A program made the translations under genes and the position numbers. From NCBI GenBank assembly GCA_017452945.1, contig JAFTLD010000066.1, positions 1 to 18,005 of the forward strand: a stretch of 18,005 nucleotides of DNA, read 5' to 3'. The notes beneath the pieces are model-generated. The model saw only the letters and a list, made by a program, of their open reading frames with translations, made no database searches and was not told where the DNA came from. Positions 1 to 6,705 of the stretch are shown here, one piece after another. The first letter of the stretch is position 1, and every line of letters begins with the position of its first letter. The stretch is from Clostridia bacterium. GTDB taxonomy: Bacteria > Bacillota_A > Clostridia > Oscillospirales > CAG-272.

Positions 1-52
1 AAGTAATGACTACATAGATTCAGTTTGACAATTGAATTAATAAATACAAAAA

Positions 53-87
53 GAGCTAACAGACTTCAAACAGAAATCTGTTAGCTC
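53..87. terminator. Bidirectional intrinsic terminator downstream of guaA
   Basis: A perfect 11-bp stem (GAGCTAACAGA at 53-63 with TCTGTTAGCTC at 77-87) has a 13-base loop. It is followed by a T-run on the plus strand (91-96) and, read on the minus strand, by CTTTTTG. It would stop guaA transcripts about 110 bases after the guaA stop, and also anything arriving from the left. The surrounding 1-194 is AT-rich with no supportable gene. It also holds a weak bulged hairpin (155-180) and a 7-base direct repeat GTTGCCA at 118-124 and 129-135. Confidence 0.8.
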
Positions 88-194
88 AAATTTTTTATTT
101 ATGAATAATACTCGAATGTTGCCAAAACGTTGCCACGAGGGTGCTTTGAAACTCAAAAGTCCTTATACCGCAAGGCTTTTCGCCGTTTTTGGCA

Positions 195-1193
195 TTATTC
201 CCACTCGATGGTACCCGTAGGCTTGGGAGTCAGGTCGTAGAGCACGCGATTGATGCCTTCTACTTCGTTGGTAATTCTCGCAGTGATCTTGCGCAGCACC
301 GCGTAGGGGATCTCCTCGATGGTGGCGGTCATGGCGTCCTTGGTGTTGACGGCACGGATGATGGCCGGCCAGCCCTCGTAGCGGCTGTCGTCCTTGACGC
401 CTACGCTCTTGATATCGGGAACGGCAATAAAATACTGCCAAACGGTCTCGGCAAGACCTGCGTTGTCAAATTCCTCGCGAAGGATCGCGTCAGCCTCGCG
501 CAGCGCGTGCAGTCTGTCGCGTGTGATGGCGCCAAGGCAACGCACGCCAAGGCCGGGGCCCGGGAAGGGCTGACGGTAAACCATTTTGTGAGGCAGTCCG
601 AGCGCCTCACCAACCACTCTGACCTCGTCCTTAAAGAGCAGCTTGATGGGCTCTACCAGCTCAAACTGCAGATCCTCGGGCAGACCGCCCACGTTGTGGT
701 GCGACTTGACTGCCTTTTTGCCCTCAGCCTGCTTGATGCTCTCAAGAATGTCGGGGTAAATGGTGCCCTGTGCCAGGAAGGAAATGCCTTCTTGCTTGGA
801 GGCTTCTTCTGCAAACACGTTAATAAACTCCGCACCGATGATCTTTCTCTTTTTCTCCGGCTCAGCTACGCCTGCCAGCAGATCCAGAAAACGGTCGGTA
901 GCGTCCACGTAGACCAAGTTTGCATCCAGCTCCTTGCCGAAAATCTCGATAACCTGTTCGCTCTCGCCTTTGCGCATCAGACCGTGGTTGACGTGTACGC
1001 AGACCAGCTGCTTGCCGATGGCCTTGATCAGAAGTGCGGCAACGACAGAGCTGTCCACACCGCCGGAGAGTGCCAGCAAAACCTTTTTGTCACCCACTTG
1101 TGCGCGCACGGCTGCAACCTGCTCGTCGATAAATGCATTCGCGAGCTCGGGGGTGGTGATGCGAATCATGGATTCGGGACGAATATTGCTCAT
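195..1193 (-). CDS. guaA: GMP synthetase, ATP-pyrophosphatase/dimerisation subunit only (332 aa)
   Basis: The protein adenylates XMP and aminates it to GMP, the last step of de novo guanine nucleotide synthesis in the cytosol. The PP-loop motif SGGVDSS is at residues 43-49. It is followed by typical GuaA blocks (HVNHGLMRKGE, DRFLDLLAGV, KSHHNVGGLPEDL, FPGPGLGVRCLG) and by the C-terminal dimerisation domain ending TGTIEWE. The start at 1193 is chosen because AAGGAGG lies 7 bases upstream; a longer open frame to 1253 would run through the promoter. The usual bacterial enzyme is about 510 residues with an N-terminal class I glutamine amidotransferase domain. That domain is absent here, and the upstream neighbour is unrelated, so ammonia must come from a separate amidotransferase or directly. 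This two-subunit form is well known in archaea. Confidence 0.95.
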   Translation of the reverse strand: MSNIRPESMIRITTPELANAFIDEQVAAVRAQVGDKKVLLALSGGVDSSVVAALLIKAIGKQLVCVHVNHGLMRKGESEQVIEIFGKELDANLVYVDATDRFLDLLAGVAEPEKKRKIIGAEFINVFAEEASKQEGISFLAQGTIYPDILESIKQAEGKKAVKSHHNVGGLPEDLQFELVEPIKLLFKDEVRVVGEALGLPHKMVYRQPFPGPGLGVRCLGAITRDRLHALREADAILREEFDNAGLAETVWQYFIAVPDIKSVGVKDDSRYEGWPAIIRAVNTKDAMTATIEEIPYAVLRKITARITNEVEGINRVLYDLTPKPTGTIEWE

Positions 1194-1231
1194 AAAAAGC
1201 CTCCTTGGGATTGATACAAATATATAAGAAA

Positions 1232-1260
1232 ATTTTATCAAAAACGCGGCCAAAAATCAA
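1232..1260 (-). promoter_or_regulatory. Sigma-A promoter of guaA
   Basis: On the minus strand a TTGATT -35 box (1255-1260) and a TAAAAT -10 box (1232-1237) are separated by 17 bases. The predicted start near 1226 gives a leader of about 33 nt ending in the AAGGAGG ribosome binding site. That is too short for a purine riboswitch, and none was seen. Confidence 0.7.
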
Positions 1261-1287
1261 GGGGTTGCGCCATATTTTTTGCCCGTT

Positions 1288-1818
1288 CTACACACTTTTT
1301 TTCAACACCTCGCGGCCGTCGAAATCAAAAACGGTAAAGGTGCGGTTCTCATAGATCATGTAAGTAGGGGGATTGCCGCCCTTGGGGATGGTTGTTGAGC
1401 CGGGATTGAGCAGTACAAGACCGTTTTCTTCACGGCAATCAAGCACGTGCGTGTGACCGTACAGCACCACCGTGCCGGGGGCAAGGTCGGGCAGGTCGTG
1501 GTGACCGTGGTGTAGGTACATGACAAGGTCACCGTCGGTGATGGTCTTGCTTGCGGTCAGCACGTCAAAATCCAGCACCATGCCGTCTACCTCGGCATCG
1601 CAGTTGCCGCGGACGCAAACAATCTTGTCGGCAATGGCTCCTAGCATGGGGATGACCTTTTTGGGCGCGTATCCGGTGGGCAAATCATTGCGCGGGCCGT
1701 GATACAGCACGTCGCCAAGCAGCACAAGGGTGTCGGCACCGCTTTGCGAAAATTTTTCACACAGCTTGGCGCAGGAATCCGCGCTGCCGTGCAGGTCGGA
1801 TGCGATGAGTAATTTCAT
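1288..1818 (-). CDS. YfcE-like metallophosphoesterase (176 aa)
   Basis: This is a calcineurin-like phosphodiesterase of the YfcE/MJ0936 family, which hydrolyses phosphodiesters with a dinuclear metal centre; the natural substrate is unknown. All metal-ligand motifs are visible: D8-x-H10, G35-D36 with the family-specific YHGPRN after it, G71-N72-C-D74, H104-G-H106 and G121-H-T-H124. The length matches the family. The start is at 1818 with a modest GGAG site about 9 bases upstream. It lies 94 bases upstream of guaA on the same strand, but guaA has its own promoter, so co-transcription is not required. No clear promoter or terminator of its own was seen; its upstream region holds the palindromic repeat at 1864-1972. 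Confidence 0.9.
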   Translation of the reverse strand: MKLLIASDLHGSADSCAKLCEKFSQSGADTLVLLGDVLYHGPRNDLPTGYAPKKVIPMLGAIADKIVCVRGNCDAEVDGMVLDFDVLTASKTITDGDLVMYLHHGHHDLPDLAPGTVVLYGHTHVLDCREENGLVLLNPGSTTIPKGGNPPTYMIYENRTFTVFDFDGREVLKKSV

Positions 1819-1863
1819 TGGTTTTGTTCTCCGTTTTTTGGAAGTTTGGCATATACAATGTGA

Positions 1864-1972
1864 ACGTAGGGGAGGGTATTACCCTCCCGCACGTGATGGG
1901 TAAGGGTGGCGTTTGGGGGAATTCGTTCTGAAACCGATTACGTGCGGGCGGATAGTATCCGCCTCTACACGT
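1864..1972. repeat. Compound palindromic intergenic repeat (MITE-like)
   Basis: Two palindromes face each other: GGGAGGGTA-T-TACCCTCCC at 1870-1888 and GGCGGATA-G-TATCCGCC at 1947-1963. Each is bordered by ACGT-containing flanks. The inward flanks CCCGCACGTGATGGG (1886-1900) and CCGATTACGTGCGGG match as inverted repeats at 13 of 15 positions, so the 109-bp unit is roughly symmetrical. No coding potential was seen. It lies in the 197-base gap between the flavin reductase and the phosphoesterase genes. Confidence 0.6.
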
Positions 1973-2015
1973 GTTGTTGATATAGGCGCAGGGTATACAA
2001 ACGCGTCAACCGCCC

Positions 2016-2516
2016 TTATTCCTTGACCAACACCTTGGTGATCTCGCAGATATATACGCGGTGGAAGTCGTCGATGGGATAATTTTTGAGCAGCGCGGGA
2101 TCTAAGAAATTGGCCTTTTTGAGGTCATCCACGTAAAGCTTTTTGCAGATCAGCACCATGCGCGCTTCGGCAAGATAAGGCGTTTCACCGTCAAAGACGG
2201 GCGTCAGACCGGTTTCGGTGTATTTGTCGATATCTCTGCCGCTCTTTCTGCCGCAGATTTTTAGTGCGTCGCGCCACTCCTCGTCAAAAAAGGTCAGCGA
2301 AAGCGTGTCTGCGCTCTCGCAGAATTCGTACGTGTAGCGCTGCGGACGCACAAAGCAAACAGCGATGGGCTTGTTCCAAAGAATGCCCAAGCAGCCCCAG
2401 GAGGCGGTCATGGAGTTGGGCTTACCGTCCTTGGCTGCCGTGATCAGCATCCAATCCTTGTCAATGGCATGGAAAACGTTATCCTTGATCTCGTAAGGGG
2501 AAATTTGGCGAAACAT
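2016..2516 (-). CDS. Flavin reductase-like FMN-binding split-barrel protein (166 aa)
   Basis: This is a member of the flavin reductase-like/flavoredoxin group, which binds FMN in a split-barrel fold and acts in NAD(P)H-dependent flavin reduction or electron transfer. The pattern GKPNSMTASWG (about residues 31-41), then KPIAVCFVRPQRYTYE and LSLTFFDEEWRDALKICG, is typical of the family. The start at 2516 is preferred because CGGAGGT sits 5 bases upstream; an in-frame ATG at 2543 lacks a site and would overlap the end of birA. It follows birA by 26 bases on the same strand, so the two are probably co-transcribed. The specific redox partner cannot be read from the sequence. Confidence 0.85.
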   Translation of the reverse strand: MFRQISPYEIKDNVFHAIDKDWMLITAAKDGKPNSMTASWGCLGILWNKPIAVCFVRPQRYTYEFCESADTLSLTFFDEEWRDALKICGRKSGRDIDKYTETGLTPVFDGETPYLAEARMVLICKKLYVDDLKKANFLDPALLKNYPIDDFHRVYICEITKVLVKE

Positions 2517-2542
2517 GGTGTACCTCCGAAATGATAGTTTCA

Positions 2543-3280
2543 TTATAGTTTATAGAATGGGGAAGACGGATCGGCCGCGCTGATGCTGACCTCTCCTGCA
2601 TACAATATATGCTGCTGCCCATCGTCAGCGGTCACGATCAGCGCACCGTTTTCTGTGACGTTGCGAGCCGTGGCAGGGTAAGTGCCGTTTCCCGTGATGC
2701 AATGCACGCGCACGTCGCGCAGCATAAAGCGTGAGCGGTAGCCGTCCAACCAAAGGGCGTTGTCACCGCTTTGCAGATACGCAATAAGGTGATTGCAGAT
2801 GCAGAGTGCCAGCTCTTCCGGATCAACGCTTACGTGCAAGCTGTCCGCAATCCTGTCAAGTGTGTCGGGAAAATCCCGCGTGGTCAGATTGATGCCAATA
2901 CCTATGGCAACCGCCGTGCCGTGCGGTGTGCCGAACGATTCACACAGAATGCCGCAGACCTTTTTGCCGTCCAGATACAGATCGTTTACCCATTTGATCT
3001 GCGGGAAAATGCCGCAGAGCTGTTCTATGGCGCAGGCACTCGCCCATGCAGCAGCGCAGGTCAGCCCCGAAAGCGCGGAGATCGGGCGGTCGGGATAGTA
3101 AAGGAGGGTCATATAAAGCCCCGTGTCAGCCGGAGAGTAAAAGCTGCGCCCCATGCGCCCGCGTCCTGCGGTTTGCGCGCGTGCCAAAATCAGCGTGCCT
3201 TGCCCGTCACCCTCGGCGGCAAGTCGACGCGCCAAGGCGTTGGTGGAATCGACCGTGTCATATTTGTATACGCGCAGCAT
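2543..3280 (-). CDS. birA: Biotin--[acetyl-CoA-carboxylase] ligase, catalytic type without DNA-binding domain (245 aa)
   Basis: The enzyme activates biotin with ATP and attaches it to the biotin carboxyl carrier protein. The biotinyl-AMP loop GRGRMGR is at residues 39-45, KWVND at 96-100, and the active-site lysine region KKVCGIL at 106-112 (K107). The C-terminal SH3-like domain contains NGALIVTADDG and ends near YAGEVSI. The N-terminal winged helix of regulatory BirA proteins is missing, so this is a group I ligase and not a repressor. The start at 3280 has AAGGAGGTG about 9 bases upstream. A perfect promoter lies just upstream and the flavin reductase gene follows 26 bases downstream. Confidence 0.93.
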   Translation of the reverse strand: MLRVYKYDTVDSTNALARRLAAEGDGQGTLILARAQTAGRGRMGRSFYSPADTGLYMTLLYYPDRPISALSGLTCAAAWASACAIEQLCGIFPQIKWVNDLYLDGKKVCGILCESFGTPHGTAVAIGIGINLTTRDFPDTLDRIADSLHVSVDPEELALCICNHLIAYLQSGDNALWLDGYRSRFMLRDVRVHCITGNGTYPATARNVTENGALIVTADDGQQHILYAGEVSISAADPSSPFYKL

Positions 3281-3323
3281 GTCCGTAGCGCACCTCCTTG
3301 GCGTTTGTATTGTCTATGTTATT

Positions 3324-3352
3324 ATTATACCCGCTTTGCGCACGGGTGTCAA
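3324..3352 (-). promoter_or_regulatory. Perfect consensus sigma-A promoter of birA
   Basis: Read on the minus strand, TTGACA (3347-3352) and TATAAT (3324-3329) are both exact consensus and are separated by exactly 17 bases. The spacer begins CCCG and ends CGGG, a short inverted repeat that could serve as an operator; this last point is only inference. Confidence 0.88.
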
Positions 3353-3419
3353 GATTTTTCGAAATCCAAGTTTCGCGTTCTCACGCTGTGATGTTTTTTT
3401 GAACTTTGTGCGATGACTA

Positions 3420-3448
3420 TTGACTTTTTGGGCATGCGGGTGTATGAT
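3420..3448 (+). promoter_or_regulatory. Candidate promoter overlapping the ribosome-binding region of the FKBP lipoprotein gene
   Basis: TTGACT (3420-3425) and TATGAT (3443-3448) are separated by 17 bases. The -10 box directly abuts AAGGAGG (3449-3455). A transcript starting about 7 bases after the -10 box would begin near 3455 and lose that Shine-Dalgarno site. That would favour initiation at the second in-frame ATG (3483) or use of another promoter. Confidence 0.55.
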
Positions 3449-3464
3449 AAGGAGGTAATATGTA

Positions 3465-4766
3465 ATGAAAGAGAGAGTATTCATGAAAAAGTATAGGAAT
3501 ATCGCGCTGCTTTGCGGCGTGATGGCAATTTGCATGCTGTTTTGCTCCTGCGGTCAGTTTGGCGGCGGACGCGAGCAGATCGATAACGTGCTGGATAAGA
3601 TTTTCGGCACCGAAACTGGAACCGAAACCGCAGCCCCCGAAGAGGGCTCGACGACGGGTGACGCGGCACAAGAAATCGTCCGTTACGACTATTTTGGCAA
3701 CGATATGGCGCAGTTTGTTACGGTTGATAAGGCGCTTTACGCATCCTTCACCGCCAACGTGGGCAGTGACTACGTGCTGACCGACGAGGTGTTCGAGGAG
3801 CAGATCCAAAGCATGCTCTATCAGAATGCTACCGCTACCAACGGCACCGAGAAGGTGACCGATCAGGCCATTCGTTTTGGCGACAAGGCCTATATCTACT
3901 ACCGCGGCGAGGTGGACGGTGAGGAATTTGAGGGCGGCTCCAACATGAGCGACAGCACGCCTTACGCGCTGGGCATCGGCTCCGGCAGCTTTATTCCCGG
4001 CTTTGAATCGGGTTTGATCGGTGTTGTCCCCGCAGAGACAAGCAAGGACAATCCTTATCCCGTACACGTAACCTTCCCCGAAAACTATGGCGGAGATCTG
4101 TCCGGCAAGGATGCGATCTTTTACGTTGTGGTGGAGTATGTAGTGCAGTATGACGTGCCCGAGTTGACCGATGCGTTTGTCAAGGACACACTTAAGTACG
4201 AGCCTGAGGGCGATCTTCCGGATGTGGAGGGCGCTTTGGTTGAGGACTACCTGAAAACCATGCGCAAGGGCATGGAGGAATCTCTTGCCGAGTCTGCTAA
4301 GTCCGCTGCTTACAGCATGGTGATGGAGGAACTGACCGAAAAGCTGACCTTCTCCTCTTATCCCGATGGTGAGGTGGATTACTACTACAACTATTACATC
4401 GAGGAATTTGAGTATTATTATTCTTACTACAGCTACATGTACGGCTACACCTCGTTGGATGAGTTCGCCATTGACTATATGGGACTTGAAAAGGGTGACG
4501 ATTGGAAGGCGATCCTGACCGAGGATTGCCGGGATATGGTCAAGAGCAGCATTCTGGTGCATGCCATTGCCGAAAACGAGGGCATTGAAGAGATCACCGA
4601 TGAGGAATTCCAGGCAGAGCTGGACTATCTGGTGGACTACTACGAGGGTCAGTACACGGCTGAATATATCCGCGAGAATATGGGCGACGATGCTATCAAG
4701 GACAGCGCCCTGTATGCAAAGATTATGGAATTCATTCTCGAAAGAACGACCATCACCTACGAATAA
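3465..4766 (+). CDS. Lipoprotein with FKBP-type prolyl isomerase and trigger-factor-like domains (433 aa)
   Basis: This is probably a surface-anchored foldase. An N-terminal signal peptide (hydrophobic about residues 13-26) ends in a lipobox-like FCSC with the lipidated cysteine at C29. A low-complexity Gly/Thr/Glu linker follows to about residue 68. An FKBP domain at about 135-230 contains VDGEEFEGG, ALGIGSGSFIPGFE and VTFPENYGG. A helical region resembling the trigger factor C-terminal chaperone arm follows to the end. The ribosome-binding N-terminal domain of cytosolic trigger factor is absent, consistent with export. Residues around 300-330 are remarkably tyrosine-rich. AAGGAGG at 3449-3455 suits the start at 3465, but a second ATG at 3483 gives a more usual MKK signal peptide. 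A start-stop ATGTAA (3460-3465) overlaps the first start. Confidence 0.85.
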   Translation: MKERVFMKKYRNIALLCGVMAICMLFCSCGQFGGGREQIDNVLDKIFGTETGTETAAPEEGSTTGDAAQEIVRYDYFGNDMAQFVTVDKALYASFTANVGSDYVLTDEVFEEQIQSMLYQNATATNGTEKVTDQAIRFGDKAYIYYRGEVDGEEFEGGSNMSDSTPYALGIGSGSFIPGFESGLIGVVPAETSKDNPYPVHVTFPENYGGDLSGKDAIFYVVVEYVVQYDVPELTDAFVKDTLKYEPEGDLPDVEGALVEDYLKTMRKGMEESLAESAKSAAYSMVMEELTEKLTFSSYPDGEVDYYYNYYIEEFEYYYSYYSYMYGYTSLDEFAIDYMGLEKGDDWKAILTEDCRDMVKSSILVHAIAENEGIEEITDEEFQAELDYLVDYYEGQYTAEYIRENMGDDAIKDSALYAKIMEFILERTTITYE

Positions 4767-4842
4767 TGAATAAATTGAATATCAGTATTTCTGTTGAAAA
4801 GTAGCTGCAAATATGCACGAAGATATCAAAAAAGGAGGGCTT

Positions 4843-4947
4843 ATGGAAATTAAAAGAGAACGGTATTTGAATCAGCTCATACAGTTCAAATTGTATAGAA
4901 AACTGATTTGGAGAGACGATGAAAAACACAAAACACATAGAAGATAA
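4843..4947 (+). pseudogene. Short ORF resembling the N-terminus of an AAA ATPase (DUF4143 type), truncated
   Basis: A strong AAAGGAGG site (about 4830-4837) precedes an ATG that opens a 34-codon frame beginning MEIKRERYLNQLI. From memory, this is how many clostridial AAA_14/DUF4143 ATPases begin. The expected continuation with a Walker A motif is missing: after about residue 14 the sequence becomes unrelated, and the frame stops at 4947. It overlaps the start of the membrane protein gene (4919) in another frame, so it may now act only as a translated leader. The resemblance is from memory and was not searched. Confidence 0.45.
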
Positions 4948-5350
4948 GATTTATAACAAGCAATTTTGGCTTTTTTTGGTCTTAAGCGCTGTTTTATTGT
5001 TTTCGGCAATTCTTTGTGCATTTACCGATGACATGGAGATTGCATTGATTATGGCGATTCTCTCTGCGTTGATTGCGATTGGTATCTTTGTTTGCCCGTT
5101 TTGCTTTATATTTGACTCAAAGAAATTTACTGTAAAATACTTGGTATGCAAAAAGGTCATTCATTATAGCTCTGTTACAAGCATCATTGAAAGTAAATTG
5201 TTTCAGTCATACGAGAATTTTCCCAAATACGAAATGATGTATTTGATGAAATACAAGGGAGAGAGTGTAATCCGACAGGTTAATTTGCCGAGAAATAGAA
5301 AAACCAAGAAGATGGTTGAGACTTATTTGAAGTCGAAAATTGTCAAGTAA
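4919..5350 (+). CDS. Hypothetical two-helix membrane protein (143 aa)
   Basis: No family was recognised. Two hydrophobic segments at about residues 16-36 and 41-65 form a hairpin separated by FTDDME. A basic, mainly cytosolic C-terminal part of about 75 residues (VKYLVCKKVIHYSSV onward) follows, in the style of small membrane proteins with a PH-like tail. A GGAGAG site lies about 5 bases before the ATG. Base composition is clearly more AT-rich than in the neighbouring genes, and it sits next to an apparent ATPase remnant, which suggests recent acquisition. The stop is followed by about 60 unremarkable bases and then three tandem hairpins. Confidence 0.65.
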   Translation: MKNTKHIEDKIYNKQFWLFLVLSAVLLFSAILCAFTDDMEIALIMAILSALIAIGIFVCPFCFIFDSKKFTVKYLVCKKVIHYSSVTSIIESKLFQSYENFPKYEMMYLMKYKGESVIRQVNLPRNRKTKKMVETYLKSKIVK

Positions 5351-5412
5351 AGGCTTCGACGCGGTGGCATCATCCAAGGAAGAGTCATGTGATATAACAG
5401 AAACAACATTTT

Positions 5413-5449
5413 ATGATTGCAGGGAGGGGAAACCCCTCCCTGCAATCAT
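5413..5449. terminator. Strong intrinsic terminator hairpin
   Basis: A perfect 17-bp stem (ATGATTGCAGGGAGGGG at 5413-5429 with its complement at 5433-5449) has an AAA loop and is followed by TCTTTTCGGTTTC. It lies between convergent genes and can serve the plus-strand membrane protein gene. Confidence 0.8.
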
Positions 5450-5471
5450 TCTTTTCGGTTTCTTTTGCAAA

Positions 5472-5495
5472 AGAGGCGTTTTGCCTCTCATTTTT
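5472..5495. terminator. Second hairpin of the convergent terminator cluster
   Basis: AGAGGC (5472-5477) pairs with GCCTCT (5483-5488) and is followed by CATTTTT on the plus strand. On the minus strand the same stem is followed by TTTT. It could work in either direction, including for spoIVB. Confidence 0.55.
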
Positions 5496-5521
5496 CGGAT
5501 CAGAGAAAATTTTGCATGTAA

Positions 5522-5548
5522 GGGAGGCGTTTTCGCCTCCCGTTTTTT
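5522..5548. terminator. Third hairpin, next to the spoIVB stop
   Basis: An 8-bp stem GGGAGGCG (5522-5529) with CGCCTCCC (5534-5541) has a TTTT loop and is followed by GTTTTTT on the plus strand. The T-run ends at 5548, overlapping the spoIVB stop codon on the other strand. Confidence 0.7.
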
Positions 5549-6608
5549 ACGCTGCCTTTTGCCTTGGCATTTGCGCTGCGTTCAACATGTTTTCGATAAA
5601 AATCCCGTATCCCGTGGTTGGATCACCGATCAGCACGTGGGTGACAGCGCCAACAAGCTTGCCGTTCTGAATGATTGGGCTGCCCGACATGCCTTGCACG
5701 ATGCCGCCTGTCTTTTCGATCAGCGCGGGATCGGTGATTTTGACCGTAAAGCATTTGGAGCCTGCAGCGGTCTTGTCGATATCCGAGATGCGGATGGTGT
5801 ACTTACAGGGCTTGCCCGCATCGGTGGTACACAGAATATAGGCCTCTCCCTCGCGGACGTCGTATGCCTTGGCAATGGGCATGGCGGCAGCATCGGTGGC
5901 GGGAGCTTTGGCAAAGATGCCGAACACACCGCAATCGGTGTTAGAGAGCAGCGTGCCTGTCTTGGCCGTGCCGAAATACCCCTTGAGCTCGCCCGGCTTG
6001 CCCGAAACGCCCTTTTGCACGCCGCTGATGGTCACGTCGTTGACCACCCCGCGCGTCATGCTGACAAGGCTGCCGCTCTCTGCGTCGCAGATGCCGTGTC
6101 CAAGACCGCCAAACGCGCCCGTTGCGGGATCAATAAAGGTAACGGTTCCGATACCCGCACCGCTGTCACGCACCCAAAGGCCTGTTTTATAGCGGTTTTC
6201 GGAAACCGACTTGGCAGGGGTGAGGGTGGCTTGATAGGATTTACCACCGCGCGTGTAGGTTACGGTCAAGGGAGTGGCGCCGGCTTGTGCGACCATGCTG
6301 CCAAACTGTGCAGCATCTACAACCTGCTTGCCGCCAAGCGAGGTGATCACGTCGCGCGTGCGGATTCCGGCCGCATAGGCGGGATTGACCGTGCCGCCTT
6401 CGGTATCCACGTCGCAAAAGCCGACCACCAGCACGCCCTCGGTCGAGAACTTGACTCCGAACGGCATACCGCCCGGAATCAGGCGCACGTCGCTTGCCGC
6501 GGCAGATGCCGACATGGCAGGCAACGGAGCACCAAGCGCGCTCATGAGCAGCATCAGGGATAGTGCCACCGTAAAAAAGCTCGCGATTTGTTTGCATTTG
6601 ATTTTCAT
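5547..6608 (-). CDS. spoIVB: SpoIVB-type sporulation serine protease, peptidase family S55 (353 aa)
   Basis: In Bacillus subtilis SpoIVB is secreted from the forespore into the intermembrane space. There it cleaves SpoIVFA, which unleashes SpoIVFB to process pro-sigma-K. An N-terminal signal/anchor helix (about residues 8-30) is followed by a PDZ domain (about 45-130) with GIRTRDVITSLGGKQV. The S55 protease domain carries the histidine in GLGHGICD (H171) and the serine motif GMSGSPIIQNGKLVGAVTH (S308/S310). The protein is shorter than the 426-residue B. subtilis form, mainly before the PDZ domain. AAAGGACG lies about 9 bases before the ATG at 6608. A forespore-type promoter candidate lies about 47-75 bases upstream. 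It points away from the divergent gene at 6795. Confidence 0.93.
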   Translation of the reverse strand: MKIKCKQIASFFTVALSLMLLMSALGAPLPAMSASAAASDVRLIPGGMPFGVKFSTEGVLVVGFCDVDTEGGTVNPAYAAGIRTRDVITSLGGKQVVDAAQFGSMVAQAGATPLTVTYTRGGKSYQATLTPAKSVSENRYKTGLWVRDSGAGIGTVTFIDPATGAFGGLGHGICDAESGSLVSMTRGVVNDVTISGVQKGVSGKPGELKGYFGTAKTGTLLSNTDCGVFGIFAKAPATDAAAMPIAKAYDVREGEAYILCTTDAGKPCKYTIRISDIDKTAAGSKCFTVKITDPALIEKTGGIVQGMSGSPIIQNGKLVGAVTHVLIGDPTTGYGIFIENMLNAAQMPRQKAA

Positions 6609-6654
6609 GGAAATATTCGTCCTTTGTATTGTGAGTGTGGAATGGTTCCGATTT

Positions 6655-6683
6655 TATCATTCCCAAAGACCCGACAATCATGC
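6655..6683 (-). promoter_or_regulatory. Candidate sigma-G/sigma-F promoter of spoIVB
   Basis: On the minus strand GCATG (6679-6683) and AATGATA (6655-6661) are separated by 17 bases. This matches the known sigma-G pattern (GCATR, 17-18 bases, CATnnTA) with one -10 mismatch. In B. subtilis spoIVB is expressed in the forespore under sigma-G, which agrees. No sigma-A-like promoter was seen for this gene. Confidence 0.5.
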
Positions 6684-6705
6684 TTTGCAATAATTGTTCA
6701 AAGGA

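Noticed and set aside
189..1214. Long plus-strand open frame opposite guaA
   Set aside because: It is a shadow of guaA; it has no ribosome binding site and the opposite strand matches a well-known family throughout.
1194..1287. Purine riboswitch ahead of guaA
   Set aside because: A promoter sits so close to the gene that only about 33 nt of leader remain, and no aptamer-like pairing was seen.
1855..1990. CRISPR repeats
   Set aside because: The palindromes are two unlike units in opposite orientation with no regular spacers and no cas genes.
3417..4562. Minus-strand open frame of 381 codons opposite the FKBP lipoprotein gene
   Set aside because: The plus strand has a signal peptide, an FKBP domain and a strong ribosome binding site; the minus frame has no recognisable domain.
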